NCBI RefSeq assembly: GCF_000517065.1
Contig: NZ_KI912105.1
Location: 169,076 to 233,075 of the forward strand
DNA: 64,000 nt
Reading direction: 5' to 3'
DNA from: Alkaliflexus imshenetskii DSM 15055
Lineage (GTDB): Bacteria; Bacteroidota; Bacteroidia; Bacteroidales; Marinilabiliaceae
Part shown: piece after piece, positions 1-9,091 of the stretch
How positions within the stretch are numbered: position 1 is the stretch's first letter
How the letters are laid out: each line of letters begins with the position of its first letter
Made by a program: the position numbers and the translations under genes
The notes under the pieces: model-generated
The model's database searches: none
Seen by the model: the letters and a program-made list of their open reading frames with translations, nothing else
Told to the model about the DNA's origin: nothing

Positions 1-876
1 CACTTCCTACAATGATGTCGACCACTGTGGCAGGAAGCGTTTCACCACTTGATGGCACCAATACGGCATCAATCACATGCACCACGCCATTTTCTGCTTC
101 GAGGTCGGCTACTGTTACTTTGGCATCGTTGATGAATACGCCATCGTCGTTGATGGTAACTTTCACTTTGAAATCGGTAAGCAGCGTAGCAATCTGCTGA
201 CCATTGCTCAAATCGGTGGATTTGGCCTTGGCGCCAACCACATGGTAGAGCAGAATGTTGGTCAGGTCGCCGGTTGGGTCGGCAAGCAACGTGGCTAGCA
301 GACCTTCGGGAAGTGCATCAAATGCAGCATTCGTGGGCGCAAACACGGTGAATGGACCTTCGCCCTGAAGGGCACTCACCAATCCGGCTTCGGTTACTGC
401 CGTAGCAAGTGTGGTGTGGTCGGCACTCCCTACAATGATGTCAACCACTGTGGCTGGAAGCGTTTCACCACTTGATGGCACCAATACGGCATCAATCACA
501 TGTACCACGCCATTTTCTGCTTCTAGGTCGGCGACTGTTACGTGGGCATCGTTGATGAATACGCCATCGTCGTTGATGGTAACTTTTACTTTGAAATCGG
601 TAAGCAGCGTAGCAATCTGCTGTCCGTTACTCAAATCGGTGGATTTGGCCTTCGCGCCAACCACGTGGTAGAGCAGAATGTTGGTCAGGTCGCCGGTTGG
701 GTCGGCAAGCAGCGTGGCTAGCAGACCTTCGGGAAGTGCATCAAATGCAGCATTCGTGGGCGCAAACACGGTGAAAGGACCTTCGCCCTGAAGGGCACTC
801 ACCAATCCGGCTTCGGTTACTGCCGTAGCAAGTGTGGTGTGGTCGGCACTTCCTACAATGATGTCGACCACTGTAG
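1..876. repeat. Tandem 423-bp repeats encoding fasciclin domains
   Basis: Units begin at 1, 424 and 847; the third is a short partial copy that merges into the signal-peptide region. The period is exactly 423 bp (141 codons), so the frame is preserved. Comparing 1-423 with 424-846 by eye I count 16 mismatches (about 96% identity), several of them silent. The last 63 bases of each unit are identical. The array may extend left of the window. Confidence 0.92.
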
Positions 877-979
877 CTGGATGTTCAGCATAAGATAAAT
901 GTGCTGAGAAAACAAGTAGAGAAACTGTATAGACCAGTTTCAGCCATTTTTGTTTGTAAAACAAGTCAAAATGTTTCAT
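1..979 (-). CDS. Secreted fasciclin-repeat (FAS1) protein, C-terminus beyond window
   Basis: Reading the minus strand from the ATG at 979 gives a basic N-terminus and hydrophobic stretch typical of a signal peptide, then FAS1 domains. Each carries the family signatures FTVFAPTNAAFD, LLYHVVG and a closing VIDAVLVP. FAS1 domains are extracellular adhesion or matrix-binding modules, so a surface or secreted location is inferred. The reading frame is open to base 1, so the protein continues outside the window with at least two complete domains' worth of repeats here. Adjacent domains are nearly identical at DNA level (see the repeat entry), which suggests recent duplication or ongoing homogenisation. 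The exact ligand cannot be told from sequence. Confidence 0.85.
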   Translation of the reverse strand, partial: MKHFDLFYKQKWLKLVYTVSLLVFSAHLSYAEHPATVVDIIVGSADHTTLATAVTEAGLVSALQGEGPFTVFAPTNAAFDALPEGLLATLLADPTGDLTNILLYHVVGAKAKSTDLSNGQQIATLLTDFKVKVTINDDGVFINDAHVTVADLEAENGVVHVIDAVLVPSSGETLPATVVDIIVGSADHTTLATAVTEAGLVSALQGEGPFTVFAPTNAAFDALPEGLLATLLADPTGDLTNILLYHVVGAKAKSTDLSNGQQIATLLTDFKVKVTINDDGVFINDAKVTVADLEAENGVVHVIDAVLVPSSGETLPATVVDIIVGS

Positions 980-1216
980 AGCTTATTAGTTTAATGGTGA
1001 TTAACATGTCTATAACATTTCAACTGTTTTTTTGTTTAATCTTTTTTCATTTTTCTTAAACAAAAACGCTGTAACCCTTAAATTTACTGAAAAAAAAATT
1101 GTAACTTTTTTCAAAAAAATGAGTATCGAACATATCAAATTCTAACTTGTTCAATAGATTATAATCCTCTGGTTGATAAAAAATGCTATTTTTGTCAACC
1201 ATCTTAAATTATCTCT

Positions 1217-3673
1217 ATGTTAAAGAATCATGGCGCAAAAACAGCCATAACTTTTGGTAACGACCAGATTAGTTATGGCAATATGTTTGGGAAAATCGAA
1301 AAATTCTCAGCCTCATTTGAACTTGGTGACGGCGAACATGCTGTAATCTATTCGGAAAACCGGCCAGGCTGGTTCTACGCTTTTTATTCCATCTGGTATA
1401 AAAAGGGGGTAGCAATACCCATTGATTTTATGGCCACCATTTCAGAAGTGGCATACATTCTGAAAGATTCCACGCCATCAGTAGTGATTGTTTCTGCTGA
1501 CAAGAAAGCAGATATGGAGGCCGCAATATCAGAAGCAGGCATCCTCACACAGATAGTTGTTATTGATGAATTAGATAGTTTTGAGCCAGAACTTACATCT
1601 TCAAATGGGTTTCCAAATCCTGAACCAAACAATACTGCTGTTATCATATATACGTCAGGAACCACTGGTTCACCTAAAGGTGTAATGCTAACTTATGAGA
1701 ATCTTCTGGCAAACATCCGCGGTGTGGCAGAATATATGCCGATATATCATCCCAATTCACGCGTAATGGTATTACTGCCATTGCATCACATCTTCCCGCT
1801 ATTGGGCACGATGATTGCACCGATGTATGTAGGCGGAATGTCTGCAATCAGTCCATCCATGACTTCCGAGGACATTATGAAAACGCTTCAGAACAATAAA
1901 ATAACGATTCTGATAGGTGTTCCACGTCTGTATGCAGCCATCCGAAAAGGTATTGTAGATAAAATAAATAAGAGTGGCGTTGCCAGGATGCTTTTTGCTC
2001 TGGCCAAAAAAGTTGACTCACAAAAATTTTCCAGAAAGATATTTGGCACTGTTCATAAAAAATTTGGTGGTGCCATGGAATACTTAGTATCAGGTGGAGC
2101 AGCTCTTGATCCTGAGGTAGGAAATGATTTTAAAACGCTCGGATTTGAAGTACTCGAAGGGTATGGCATGACTGAGCTGGCGCCAATGATTACGTTTACA
2201 CGCCCCGGCCGCGTGAGAATCGGCTCACCCGGCGAAGCGCTGCCAGGCACACAAATACGCATCGTAGAAGATGAAATCACAGTTACAGGCGCCAACGTGA
2301 TGAAAGGTTACTATAAACGTCCTGAAGAAACAGCTGAAGTAATTAAAGATGGATGGCTATACACTGGTGATTTGGGATTTCTGGACGAAGAAGGCTATCT
2401 CTACATAACCGGCCGGAAAAAAGAGATTATTGTACTCTCAAACGGAAAAAATGTGAATCCGGTTGAATTGGAAGAGAAAATTCTGGCATCTGACCTGGTG
2501 AAAGATTGTGGTGTATTTTTCCATGAGGAGCAGATTCAGGCAGTCATCGTTACCGAAGATTCACAAGACGACAACAATGTTATCTATGAAAAAATTCGTG
2601 CCGAAGTAATCGAACCCCTTAACATGTCGGTATCCTCATACAAAAGAGTAATGAGCTTCTACCTTACCAGAGAAGAGTTGCCACGAACAAGACTGGGGAA
2701 ACTTCAGCGATTTAAGCTAAAAGAATACGCACATGCCGAACAAACTGAATCTGTTACCGAAGAAATACCGCAATCAGAGGAGTACAATATGCTCGCCGGT
2801 TTCATCAATCTCGAGAAAGGTAAAAAAGTGAAACCGCATCACCATCTTGAATTGGATTTGGGGATGGACTCTCTGGACCGTGTCGGATTACAGGTATATA
2901 TCCATCAGAATTTCGGCATCGACATTGAAGCTGCTGAATTAAGTAATTTCGGTTCTGTGGCAAAACTTGCGGAATACGTAGCTGAGAAGAAAACCAAAAT
3001 GGAGGATGGAATCATTAACTGGACCGAAATCCTACGTGAAAAAGTTCATTTTAAACTGCCTGTATCCTGGTATCCTACATCCATCATGATGCGTCTCTCA
3101 AAATTTTTCTTCAAAATATATTTTAGATACAGAAGTAAAGGTGAAGATAATATTCCTGAAGGCCCCTGCATTATTGCACCGAACCACCAGAGTTATTTTG
3201 ATGGGCTATTTGTATCATCCCTGTTAAGAACACGTCAAATTAGAAAAACCTATTTCTATGCCAAAGCTCAGCATGTGAAACTGCCCTTCTTAAAGTTTCT
3301 GGCACAACGTAACAATGTGATTGTTGTGGATTTAAACAGAAACCTAAAAGAATCAATTCAGAAGCTCGCCGAAGTATTGAAGAATCAGAAGAACATTATC
3401 ATTTTTCCTGAAGGAACACGCAGCTTAACAGGCGATTTGGGGCAGTTTAAAAAAACCTTTGCCATTTTAAGCAGAGAACTCAACATCCCCGTTGTGCCTG
3501 TTTCTATCAAAGGTGCCATTAATGCACTGCCCAAAGGCAGCATTTTTCCGCGACCATGGAAGAAAATTGAAGTGGAATTCCTTCAGCCTGTGTATCCTGA
3601 AGGAAATAGTTATGAACATATTGCCGATACAGTAAGAAATAGAATTATCAACAACATAGAAGGGGGCTATTAA
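1217..3673 (+). CDS. Acyl-activating enzyme / acyl carrier protein / PlsC acyltransferase fusion
   Basis: The 818-residue protein has three parts. Residues ~10-500 are an AMP-binding ligase with the P-loop-like TSGTTGSPKG near 145-155, YGMTE and the hinge region TGDLGFLDEEGYLYITGR. Residues ~515-600 are an acyl-carrier domain with the phosphopantetheine site GMDSLD (Ser552). Residues ~620-818 are a lysophosphatidate-type acyltransferase with NHQSYFD (656-662) and FPEGTRS (730-736). By family knowledge the ligase would load a fatty acid, either onto CoA or onto the in-built ACP, and the PlsC domain would transfer it to a lysophospholipid. This resembles Aas of proteobacteria but with a carrier domain between the enzymes. 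That the acyl group is channelled within the chain is inference. A terminator hairpin overlaps its stop codon. Confidence 0.88.
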   Translation: MLKNHGAKTAITFGNDQISYGNMFGKIEKFSASFELGDGEHAVIYSENRPGWFYAFYSIWYKKGVAIPIDFMATISEVAYILKDSTPSVVIVSADKKADMEAAISEAGILTQIVVIDELDSFEPELTSSNGFPNPEPNNTAVIIYTSGTTGSPKGVMLTYENLLANIRGVAEYMPIYHPNSRVMVLLPLHHIFPLLGTMIAPMYVGGMSAISPSMTSEDIMKTLQNNKITILIGVPRLYAAIRKGIVDKINKSGVARMLFALAKKVDSQKFSRKIFGTVHKKFGGAMEYLVSGGAALDPEVGNDFKTLGFEVLEGYGMTELAPMITFTRPGRVRIGSPGEALPGTQIRIVEDEITVTGANVMKGYYKRPEETAEVIKDGWLYTGDLGFLDEEGYLYITGRKKEIIVLSNGKNVNPVELEEKILASDLVKDCGVFFHEEQIQAVIVTEDSQDDNNVIYEKIRAEVIEPLNMSVSSYKRVMSFYLTREELPRTRLGKLQRFKLKEYAHAEQTESVTEEIPQSEEYNMLAGFINLEKGKKVKPHHHLELDLGMDSLDRVGLQVYIHQNFGIDIEAAELSNFGSVAKLAEYVAEKKTKMEDGIINWTEILREKVHFKLPVSWYPTSIMMRLSKFFFKIYFRYRSKGEDNIPEGPCIIAPNHQSYFDGLFVSSLLRTRQIRKTYFYAKAQHVKLPFLKFLAQRNNVIVVDLNRNLKESIQKLAEVLKNQKNIIIFPEGTRSLTGDLGQFKKTFAILSRELNIPVVPVSIKGAINALPKGSIFPRPWKKIEVEFLQPVYPEGNSYEHIADTVRNRIINNIEGGY

Positions 3674-3690
3674 GCCCCCTCTTTTTTTTT
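3661..3690 (+). terminator. Intrinsic terminator overlapping the stop codon of the acyltransferase fusion
   Basis: AGGGGGCT (3661-3668) pairs with AGCCCCCT (3673-3680) around a 4-nt loop and is followed by a long T run. The TAA stop (3671-3673) lies in the loop and right arm. Confidence 0.85.
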
Positions 3691-3712
3691 ATCAAATTGC
3701 GATAAAGAAGCT

Positions 3713-4174
3713 CTATAACCTTGAGAATAATATAAATACTATTGAGGCTATAACAAAATATCCCACATCAATTGCAGCCAATGTTTTAAAACGCCTCCAA
3801 TCAGCAATCTGAAACTTCATCATTGACTTTGTCCATGCTGAAAAGGCAACTACAATAGCTACCGGCACCCAAATACTGAAGGGAGCTACTAAGAAATAGA
3901 GCAAACCAAAAATTGCGGTGGAGATAAACTGAAAAACCATTTCATAAGGAAAACGCGGCTTGCAGGTGCATTTTTCATCGATGCTTAAGTTCGCACCGCA
4001 CAGGCAAATGTAATTCAACGCTTTTAACCAGTATTTCCCAAATAATACGGTATACCACAACGCACCTATTGCGTAAACTACGATAACTGCTATTGCATAC
4101 CAAAGCCATGACACATGGGAAAACAACCGACATAATTCTGCATACGATTCCATATCTGTAGATTTAATTAACAA
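3713..4174 (-). CDS. DUF1761-like small integral membrane protein
   Basis: The 153-residue protein has about four hydrophobic segments. The motif GALWYTVLFGKYWLKAL after the first segment resembles the GALWYSPLLFGKxW signature of the DUF1761 family, whose function is unknown. An insertion with four cysteines (CLC...CTC, ~58-72) sits between the first and second helix and could bind a metal; that is speculation. The first residues before MESYAELC may be a mis-assigned start; an ATG at 4153 is the alternative. It is convergent with the acyltransferase fusion. Confidence 0.6.
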   Translation of the reverse strand: MLIKSTDMESYAELCRLFSHVSWLWYAIAVIVVYAIGALWYTVLFGKYWLKALNYICLCGANLSIDEKCTCKPRFPYEMVFQFISTAIFGLLYFLVAPFSIWVPVAIVVAFSAWTKSMMKFQIADWRRFKTLAAIDVGYFVIASIVFILFSRL

Positions 4175-4336
4175 TAGAGAAACTTAAAACTAATTTTTTA
4201 ATTAAGCAATAAGCCTGATAGTCCATCAGATAAACCACGCCACTCATCTGATGCTACGCCCTGCCTATCTGTTTTCTCCACATCGCTTTTTTAACAAAAA
4301 AACATTATTACGCTTTCCCATTATAAAAAGTAACTC

Positions 4337-4344
4337 TATTTTTG
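4337..4344 (+). promoter_or_regulatory. Promoter -7 element (TATTTTTG) of the DUF554 gene
   Basis: A match to the Bacteroidota TAnnTTTG box lies 26 nt before the ATG at 4371. It falls inside the longer open frame that begins at 4251, so the upstream starts would not be on this transcript. I see no clear -33 TTG. Confidence 0.55.
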
Positions 4345-4370
4345 TGGCAAATCCGCAAAAACTCAAAAGA

Positions 4371-5057
4371 ATGACAGGCACTCTGGTCAATGTTGCTGCC
4401 ATAATAGTTGGCGGCTCCATCGGGATTATTTTCAGAAAAAAACTACCGCAAAAAACCATCGATGTTGTTTTTCAGGGCATCGGATTGGTTACATTTGCCA
4501 TAGGTATTTCAATGTTTCTGAAAAGCCAATGGCTGATTGTCGTTGTTTTATCTATTCTGGTCGGAGGCATAACTGGCGGATTACTACAGCTAAACACACG
4601 CATACAACAATCATCTAATCGTTTTCGCGAGAAATTTAAAGGCACCGGAGAGAATTTCGCCGAAGGTGTAACAACCTCATTTCTCCTGTTTTGCATGGGG
4701 GCAATGACCATCTTAGGCGCCATCGACGAAGGACTTGGTAACGGTTCTGAACTGCTTTTCACCAAATCACTAATGGATGGTTTTGCCTCAGTAGCGCTCG
4801 CTGCCGCCCTTGGCATAGGCGTAATCTTCTCCATTGTTCCCCTGTTCATATACCAAGGAAGCTTAACGCTTTTGGCCATTTATCTTGGTAGTTTTTTTGA
4901 TACGGCCATAATTAATGAGTTGTCGGCCACTGGCGGTGTTTTGCTTTGCGGATTAGGTCTCAACATATTAAATGTTACAAAAATTAAGGTCATGGACCTA
5001 CTTCCTGCAATCATCTATGCCCTGATTTTTGCTTACATTTACAGCAAATTCATCTAA
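4371..5057 (+). CDS. DUF554 family membrane protein
   Basis: From the ATG at 4371 the protein is 228 residues and begins MTGTLVNVAAIIVGGSIGI, the usual N-terminus of DUF554 proteins. It then has six or seven hydrophobic segments, including the family-like stretch FLLFCMGAMTILGAIDEGL. The open frame extends upstream to 4251, but those codons encode an unrelated basic peptide and contain the promoter box, so 4371 is preferred. DUF554 members are integral membrane proteins of unknown function. It lies 15 nt upstream of the kinase/RapZ fusion and is probably the first gene of the long operon. Confidence 0.85.
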   Translation: MTGTLVNVAAIIVGGSIGIIFRKKLPQKTIDVVFQGIGLVTFAIGISMFLKSQWLIVVVLSILVGGITGGLLQLNTRIQQSSNRFREKFKGTGENFAEGVTTSFLLFCMGAMTILGAIDEGLGNGSELLFTKSLMDGFASVALAAALGIGVIFSIVPLFIYQGSLTLLAIYLGSFFDTAIINELSATGGVLLCGLGLNILNVTKIKVMDLLPAIIYALIFAYIYSKFI

Positions 5058-5072
5058 TTAAAACGGAAAACA

Positions 5073-6500
5073 TTGGAGCAGTCAATACAAGATAGATTAT
5101 CTATACTTTTTGAGAATTGGTCGGGAGAACCGGTGGTTACCATATCCGAATTACCCCCATCAGGCTCTTACCGTGTCTATTGCAGGATAACCGGTGAAAC
5201 CACCAATGTGCTCGGCGCATACAATCTCGATATAAAAGAGAACAGGGCATTTATCGAATTCAGTCGTTTTTTCAAGTCCCGTGGCCTTAAAGTTCCTGAA
5301 ATCTTTTCGGTTGATGACCACATGCAATGTTATCTTTTAGAGGATTTTGGAAATACCACACTTTTCGATTGGCTTTCAACCACGCGTCATAACGTTGAAA
5401 TACCCAATGAAATAGCAGAATTTTACAAACGAACCATTGAAAGTTTGATTGATTTTCAGCTGGAAGGCCGGGAGCTGGATTTCTCTGTTTGCTATCCGCG
5501 CGACAGCTTCGACAAACAATCGATGATGTGGGATTTGCACTACTTTAAATACTATTTTCTGAAATTAGCCCGCATAAGTTTTGATGAGCAACTGCTTGAA
5601 GATGACTTCAACCGCTTTGCCGACTTTCTGTTACAGGCTGATGTTGAATATTTTCTATACCGCGACTTCCAAAGTCGCAACGTGATGATTGCAGATGGCG
5701 AACCTGCTTTTATCGACTATCAGGGCGGTAGAAGAGGTGCTTTGCAGTATGATTTGGCGTCGCTGCTCTTTGATGCAAAAGCCGATTTGCCAAATGCGTT
5801 TCGCGAACAGATGCTCAACCACTACATACTTAATCTCTCATCAAAAATAAAGGTAGATGAGGCTCAGTTCCGCAAACTGTATAATGGCTATGTACTCATC
5901 AGAATCATGCAGGCGATGGGAGCATACGGCTTCAGAGGTTTTTACGAGAAAAAAGAACACTTTTTAAAAAGCATCCCTTTTGCACTGAACAATCTTCGCT
6001 ATCTGCTTGACAATAACAACATTGACACGAATTTTCCAACATTGGCAAGTGCATTAAGAGAAGTTACCAAGTCAAAGATGCTGCAGCAGATATCTGTAGA
6101 GCCGCAACTATCTGTTTCTATAAACAGTTTTTCATATAAACGTGGTATCCCCATCGACTATTCGGGTAATGGTGGCGGATATGTATTTGATTGCCGGGCC
6201 ATACACAATCCCGGACGATACCAGGAGTATAAAACTAAAACAGGAAAAGACCCTGAAGTGATAGCCTTTTTTGAAAAAGAGGAAGATATGAGTATTTTTC
6301 TGCAAAACATCTATGCATTGGTAGACCAGTCTGTTGAGAAATATATTGCACGTGGGTTTAAACATTTGATGGTAAGTTTTGGTTGTACGGGAGGCCAGCA
6401 CCGTTCGGTGTATTGTGCCGAAAAGCTATCTGCCCATCTAAAAAACAAGTATCAGGTAAACATCAAACTGAAACATGTTGAGCAGGAGATGAAAGGGTAA
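5073..6500 (+). CDS. APH-type sugar kinase fused to RapZ C-terminal domain
   Basis: Residues ~20-310 of 475 resemble aminoglycoside-phosphotransferase-fold kinases, with catalytic YRDFQSRNVM (Asp198) and metal-binding FIDYQGGRRG (Asp215). This subgroup includes AmgK, the kinase for N-acetylmuramate and N-acetylglucosamine in cell-wall recycling. Residues ~345-475 are a RapZ C-terminal domain with GGGYVFDCR (~367-375), NPGR and FGCTGGQHRSV (~436-446). In E. coli RapZ this domain binds glucosamine-6-phosphate and small RNAs. The RapZ N-terminal P-loop domain is absent, replaced by the kinase. A TTG start at 5073 is used because no ATG precedes the conserved region. A MurU-like gene at 12300 on the same strand supports an amino-sugar role; the actual substrate is inferred. 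Confidence 0.85.
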   Translation: MEQSIQDRLSILFENWSGEPVVTISELPPSGSYRVYCRITGETTNVLGAYNLDIKENRAFIEFSRFFKSRGLKVPEIFSVDDHMQCYLLEDFGNTTLFDWLSTTRHNVEIPNEIAEFYKRTIESLIDFQLEGRELDFSVCYPRDSFDKQSMMWDLHYFKYYFLKLARISFDEQLLEDDFNRFADFLLQADVEYFLYRDFQSRNVMIADGEPAFIDYQGGRRGALQYDLASLLFDAKADLPNAFREQMLNHYILNLSSKIKVDEAQFRKLYNGYVLIRIMQAMGAYGFRGFYEKKEHFLKSIPFALNNLRYLLDNNNIDTNFPTLASALREVTKSKMLQQISVEPQLSVSINSFSYKRGIPIDYSGNGGGYVFDCRAIHNPGRYQEYKTKTGKDPEVIAFFEKEEDMSIFLQNIYALVDQSVEKYIARGFKHLMVSFGCTGGQHRSVYCAEKLSAHLKNKYQVNIKLKHVEQEMKG

Positions 6501-6534
6501 AAAACACCTGTAAACAACTAACTGAAACAAAACA

Positions 6535-6669
6535 ATGGTCAAAAAGAAATGTGAGTTGGACAAACCCAAAAAACTGAAACCCGAACATAAATTTGAGTGT
6601 CGCAGATGTGGCAACACATCCAAAAAGAAAGAGAAACTCTGTAAACCAGATAAACTTGATTTAAAATAG
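6535..6669 (+). CDS. 44-residue Lys-rich four-cysteine protein
   Basis: An ATG at 6535 opens a 44-codon frame ending TAG at 6667-6669, 34 nt after the kinase fusion and 9 nt before mrpA. The product is very basic (many Lys) with Cys6, Cys22-x2-Cys25 and Cys36, the right number for one zinc site. The motif FECRRCGNTSKKK looks like half of a zinc ribbon. I do not recognise a named family. Tight spacing inside an operon and the well-spaced cysteines argue that it is real. It could bind nucleic acid or act as a small regulator; neither is shown. Confidence 0.65.
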   Translation: MVKKKCELDKPKKLKPEHKFECRRCGNTSKKKEKLCKPDKLDLK

Positions 6670-6678
6670 ACGTGTAGC

Positions 6679-9054
6679 ATGGGGAATATTCTATCGGTAT
6701 TGATTGCACTGGTTTTCGTAATGGGCATCGGTGTACCATTACTTTATCCGGTTTTTAAAAAGAAACTGGGTTGGCTGCTTTCCTCAATTCCCCTGCTAAT
6801 TTTCATTGTTCTGATAGCCGAACTCATACGCCTGCCGGGACGTGAAGCAGCTATTCTGGAATCGTCATGGAGCATGTTTGAGGGGCTCGATTTTTCATTT
6901 CGATTGGATGGATTAAGTTTAATTTTTGGATTGCTGATTAGTGGAATTGGTTTTCTGGTGCTTCTTTACGCATCCTATTACATGTCAAAATATGACCGTC
7001 AGGGTCACTTTTTCACGTACCTGATGCTCTTCATGGGTGCAATGACGGGCCTGGTGTTTTCAGATAACCTCATCGCACTCTTCATTTTTTGGGAGTTGAC
7101 CAGTGTGGCGTCGTTTTTTCTCATTGGCTTTGATCACCATCAGGAAAAATCGCGTCAAGCCTCATTGCAAGCACTGCTTATTACAGCATTTGGTGGGCTT
7201 AGCCTGTTGTTTGCAGTAATTCTTACAGGTCATATAGCAGGAACGTATCGCATAAGTGAGCTACTCGAACAAAGCATCCATCTGGGGAATCATCCGCATT
7301 ACTATCTGATTTTAAACATGGTGCTGATTGCTGCTTTCACCAAGTCGGCTCAATTTCCGGTACACTTTTGGCTACCGGGCGCCATGCAGGCTCCAACCCC
7401 CGTAAGCGCCTACCTGCACAGCGCCACAATGGTAAACGCCGGTGTATTTTTGTTGCTTAGGCTATACCCGCTTTTGGGAGGTACAATTCTTTGGAAATAC
7501 GCACTCATCCTCACAGGTGGTATAACCATGTTTCTCGGGGCTTTTTTCTCGATGGGTCAGCGGGACTTTAAGCGAATTCTGGCCTTCACCACCATTAGTG
7601 CGCTAGGCACAATGGTCTTACTTATTGGCATTGATACCGGAAGCTCATTAAAAGCAGCACTGGTTTTCTTTATTGTTCACGGGCTTTACAAGGGCGGATT
7701 GTTCATGATTGCAGGCATCGTGGATAAAAGCACCGGCACACGAGACATCTACCAACTCTCGGGACTTTATAAATCCATGCCTTACACCACAGCAGCAGCT
7801 TTTCTGGCAATCATCTCGATGGCAGGGCTTCCGCCGATGCTCGGCTTTATTGGCAAGGAGCTGATTTATGAAGCCAAGCTTCAACTGCCTGAAATATCAT
7901 GGATTGTACTGCCTCTTGGTGTGGGCGCAAATATAATGATGGTGGCTGTTTCCATAACGGTTTTTGTAGAACTTTTTCTGCCATCAAAAAAGCATATGGC
8001 ACAAACGTTGATAAAATATAAGGAGAAAGAGCTCCCGTATTCATTTTTGCTTGGACCTATCGTCTTGGCAATACTGGGACTGGCGCTCGGATTGGCTCCG
8101 CATATTTTGGAAAATGCCATTGCCAATGGTCTTTTTTTCATGAGAAGTCACACCACCGATGCCAAACTATCGCTTTGGCACGGCTTTAACGATGTACTTT
8201 TGTTAAGCATTTTCACCATTTTGTGCGGGGTATTGGTCTTTGTCATACGTAAACCTGTTACAAAGTTCATATCACGCATCATCAGCCTTCTCGATAGATA
8301 CCATCTGCCCACCCTTTTTGCCAACATGATAAACTACTATCTATATCTGGCGGCAAAAAACACACGACGCATACAACATGGATACCACAGGTTTTACCTC
8401 ATCACATTTTTCTTAGTCGCGATTGGCCTAATTGCTTTGCAACTCGTTAGAATCAATACAGTAGAGTTGCTTCCAAGCAGTTTTTCACCCATAAAAACAC
8501 ATGTTGTTTTGCTCCTATTTGTTTCATCGCTTTCGGTGATTTTTGCAGTAGTAGCAAAGACAAGACTTTCAGCCATCCTGGCTATGGGTCTTTTGGGTTA
8601 CGGAATCGGTATGTTATATCTGTTTTATGGCGCGGTTGACCTAGCCATCACACAGTTTCTGGTGGAAACCATTATAATGGTAATTTTTGTGATGGTAATA
8701 TACTATCTGCCAAAGTTTGCAGTGATGTCATCAAAATTGTCACGTATTCGCGATGCCATCATTTCGCTTGTTGTTGGCGCATTTGTTACGCTTGTCATCA
8801 TTGAGTCAGAACTGATAAAACCAGAATCGCCAATCTCCTCTTTCTACGTTGAAAATGCATACATAGAAGCCAAAGGCAGGAATATTATCAACACCATACT
8901 CATCGATTTCAGGGCGTTGGATACTTTAGGCGAAATGGTCGTAATTACAATGGCTGCAGCAGGTGTTTTTTCGCTGTTTCGATTCCAGATTAAACGACTC
9001 AAGCAAAAGGAAGGTGCCGATAAAAGCGATGGTTCATCAGATATAATATCATAA
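6679..9054 (+). CDS. mrpA: Na+/H+ antiporter Mrp subunit A
   Basis: The 791-residue polytopic protein has a NuoL/ND5-like core. FWELTSVASFFLIGF carries the conserved TM5 glutamate, and FTKSAQFPVHFWLPGAM carries the TM7 lysine and the family signature. The C-terminal third contains the DUF4040/MbhD-type stretch GAVDLAITQFLVETIIMVI and an MbhE-like end (FRALDTLGEMVVITMAA). This is the usual MrpA composition. The Mrp complex exchanges cytoplasmic Na+ (or K+) for external H+ and supports alkali and salt tolerance. It is followed by mrpB after 37 nt. Confidence 0.95.
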   Translation: MGNILSVLIALVFVMGIGVPLLYPVFKKKLGWLLSSIPLLIFIVLIAELIRLPGREAAILESSWSMFEGLDFSFRLDGLSLIFGLLISGIGFLVLLYASYYMSKYDRQGHFFTYLMLFMGAMTGLVFSDNLIALFIFWELTSVASFFLIGFDHHQEKSRQASLQALLITAFGGLSLLFAVILTGHIAGTYRISELLEQSIHLGNHPHYYLILNMVLIAAFTKSAQFPVHFWLPGAMQAPTPVSAYLHSATMVNAGVFLLLRLYPLLGGTILWKYALILTGGITMFLGAFFSMGQRDFKRILAFTTISALGTMVLLIGIDTGSSLKAALVFFIVHGLYKGGLFMIAGIVDKSTGTRDIYQLSGLYKSMPYTTAAAFLAIISMAGLPPMLGFIGKELIYEAKLQLPEISWIVLPLGVGANIMMVAVSITVFVELFLPSKKHMAQTLIKYKEKELPYSFLLGPIVLAILGLALGLAPHILENAIANGLFFMRSHTTDAKLSLWHGFNDVLLLSIFTILCGVLVFVIRKPVTKFISRIISLLDRYHLPTLFANMINYYLYLAAKNTRRIQHGYHRFYLITFFLVAIGLIALQLVRINTVELLPSSFSPIKTHVVLLLFVSSLSVIFAVVAKTRLSAILAMGLLGYGIGMLYLFYGAVDLAITQFLVETIIMVIFVMVIYYLPKFAVMSSKLSRIRDAIISLVVGAFVTLVIIESELIKPESPISSFYVENAYIEAKGRNIINTILIDFRALDTLGEMVVITMAAAGVFSLFRFQIKRLKQKEGADKSDGSSDIIS

Positions 9055-9091
9055 AACCAATCCAATTGATAATTCACATTAATCATTACAA

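Noticed and set aside
12-671. Plus-strand open frames in the fasciclin array
   Set aside because: They are antisense shadows; the minus strand gives clear FAS1 domains with a signal peptide.
4251-4370. Upstream extension of the DUF554 frame
   Set aside because: It contains the TATTTTTG promoter box and encodes a basic peptide unlike DUF554 N-termini.
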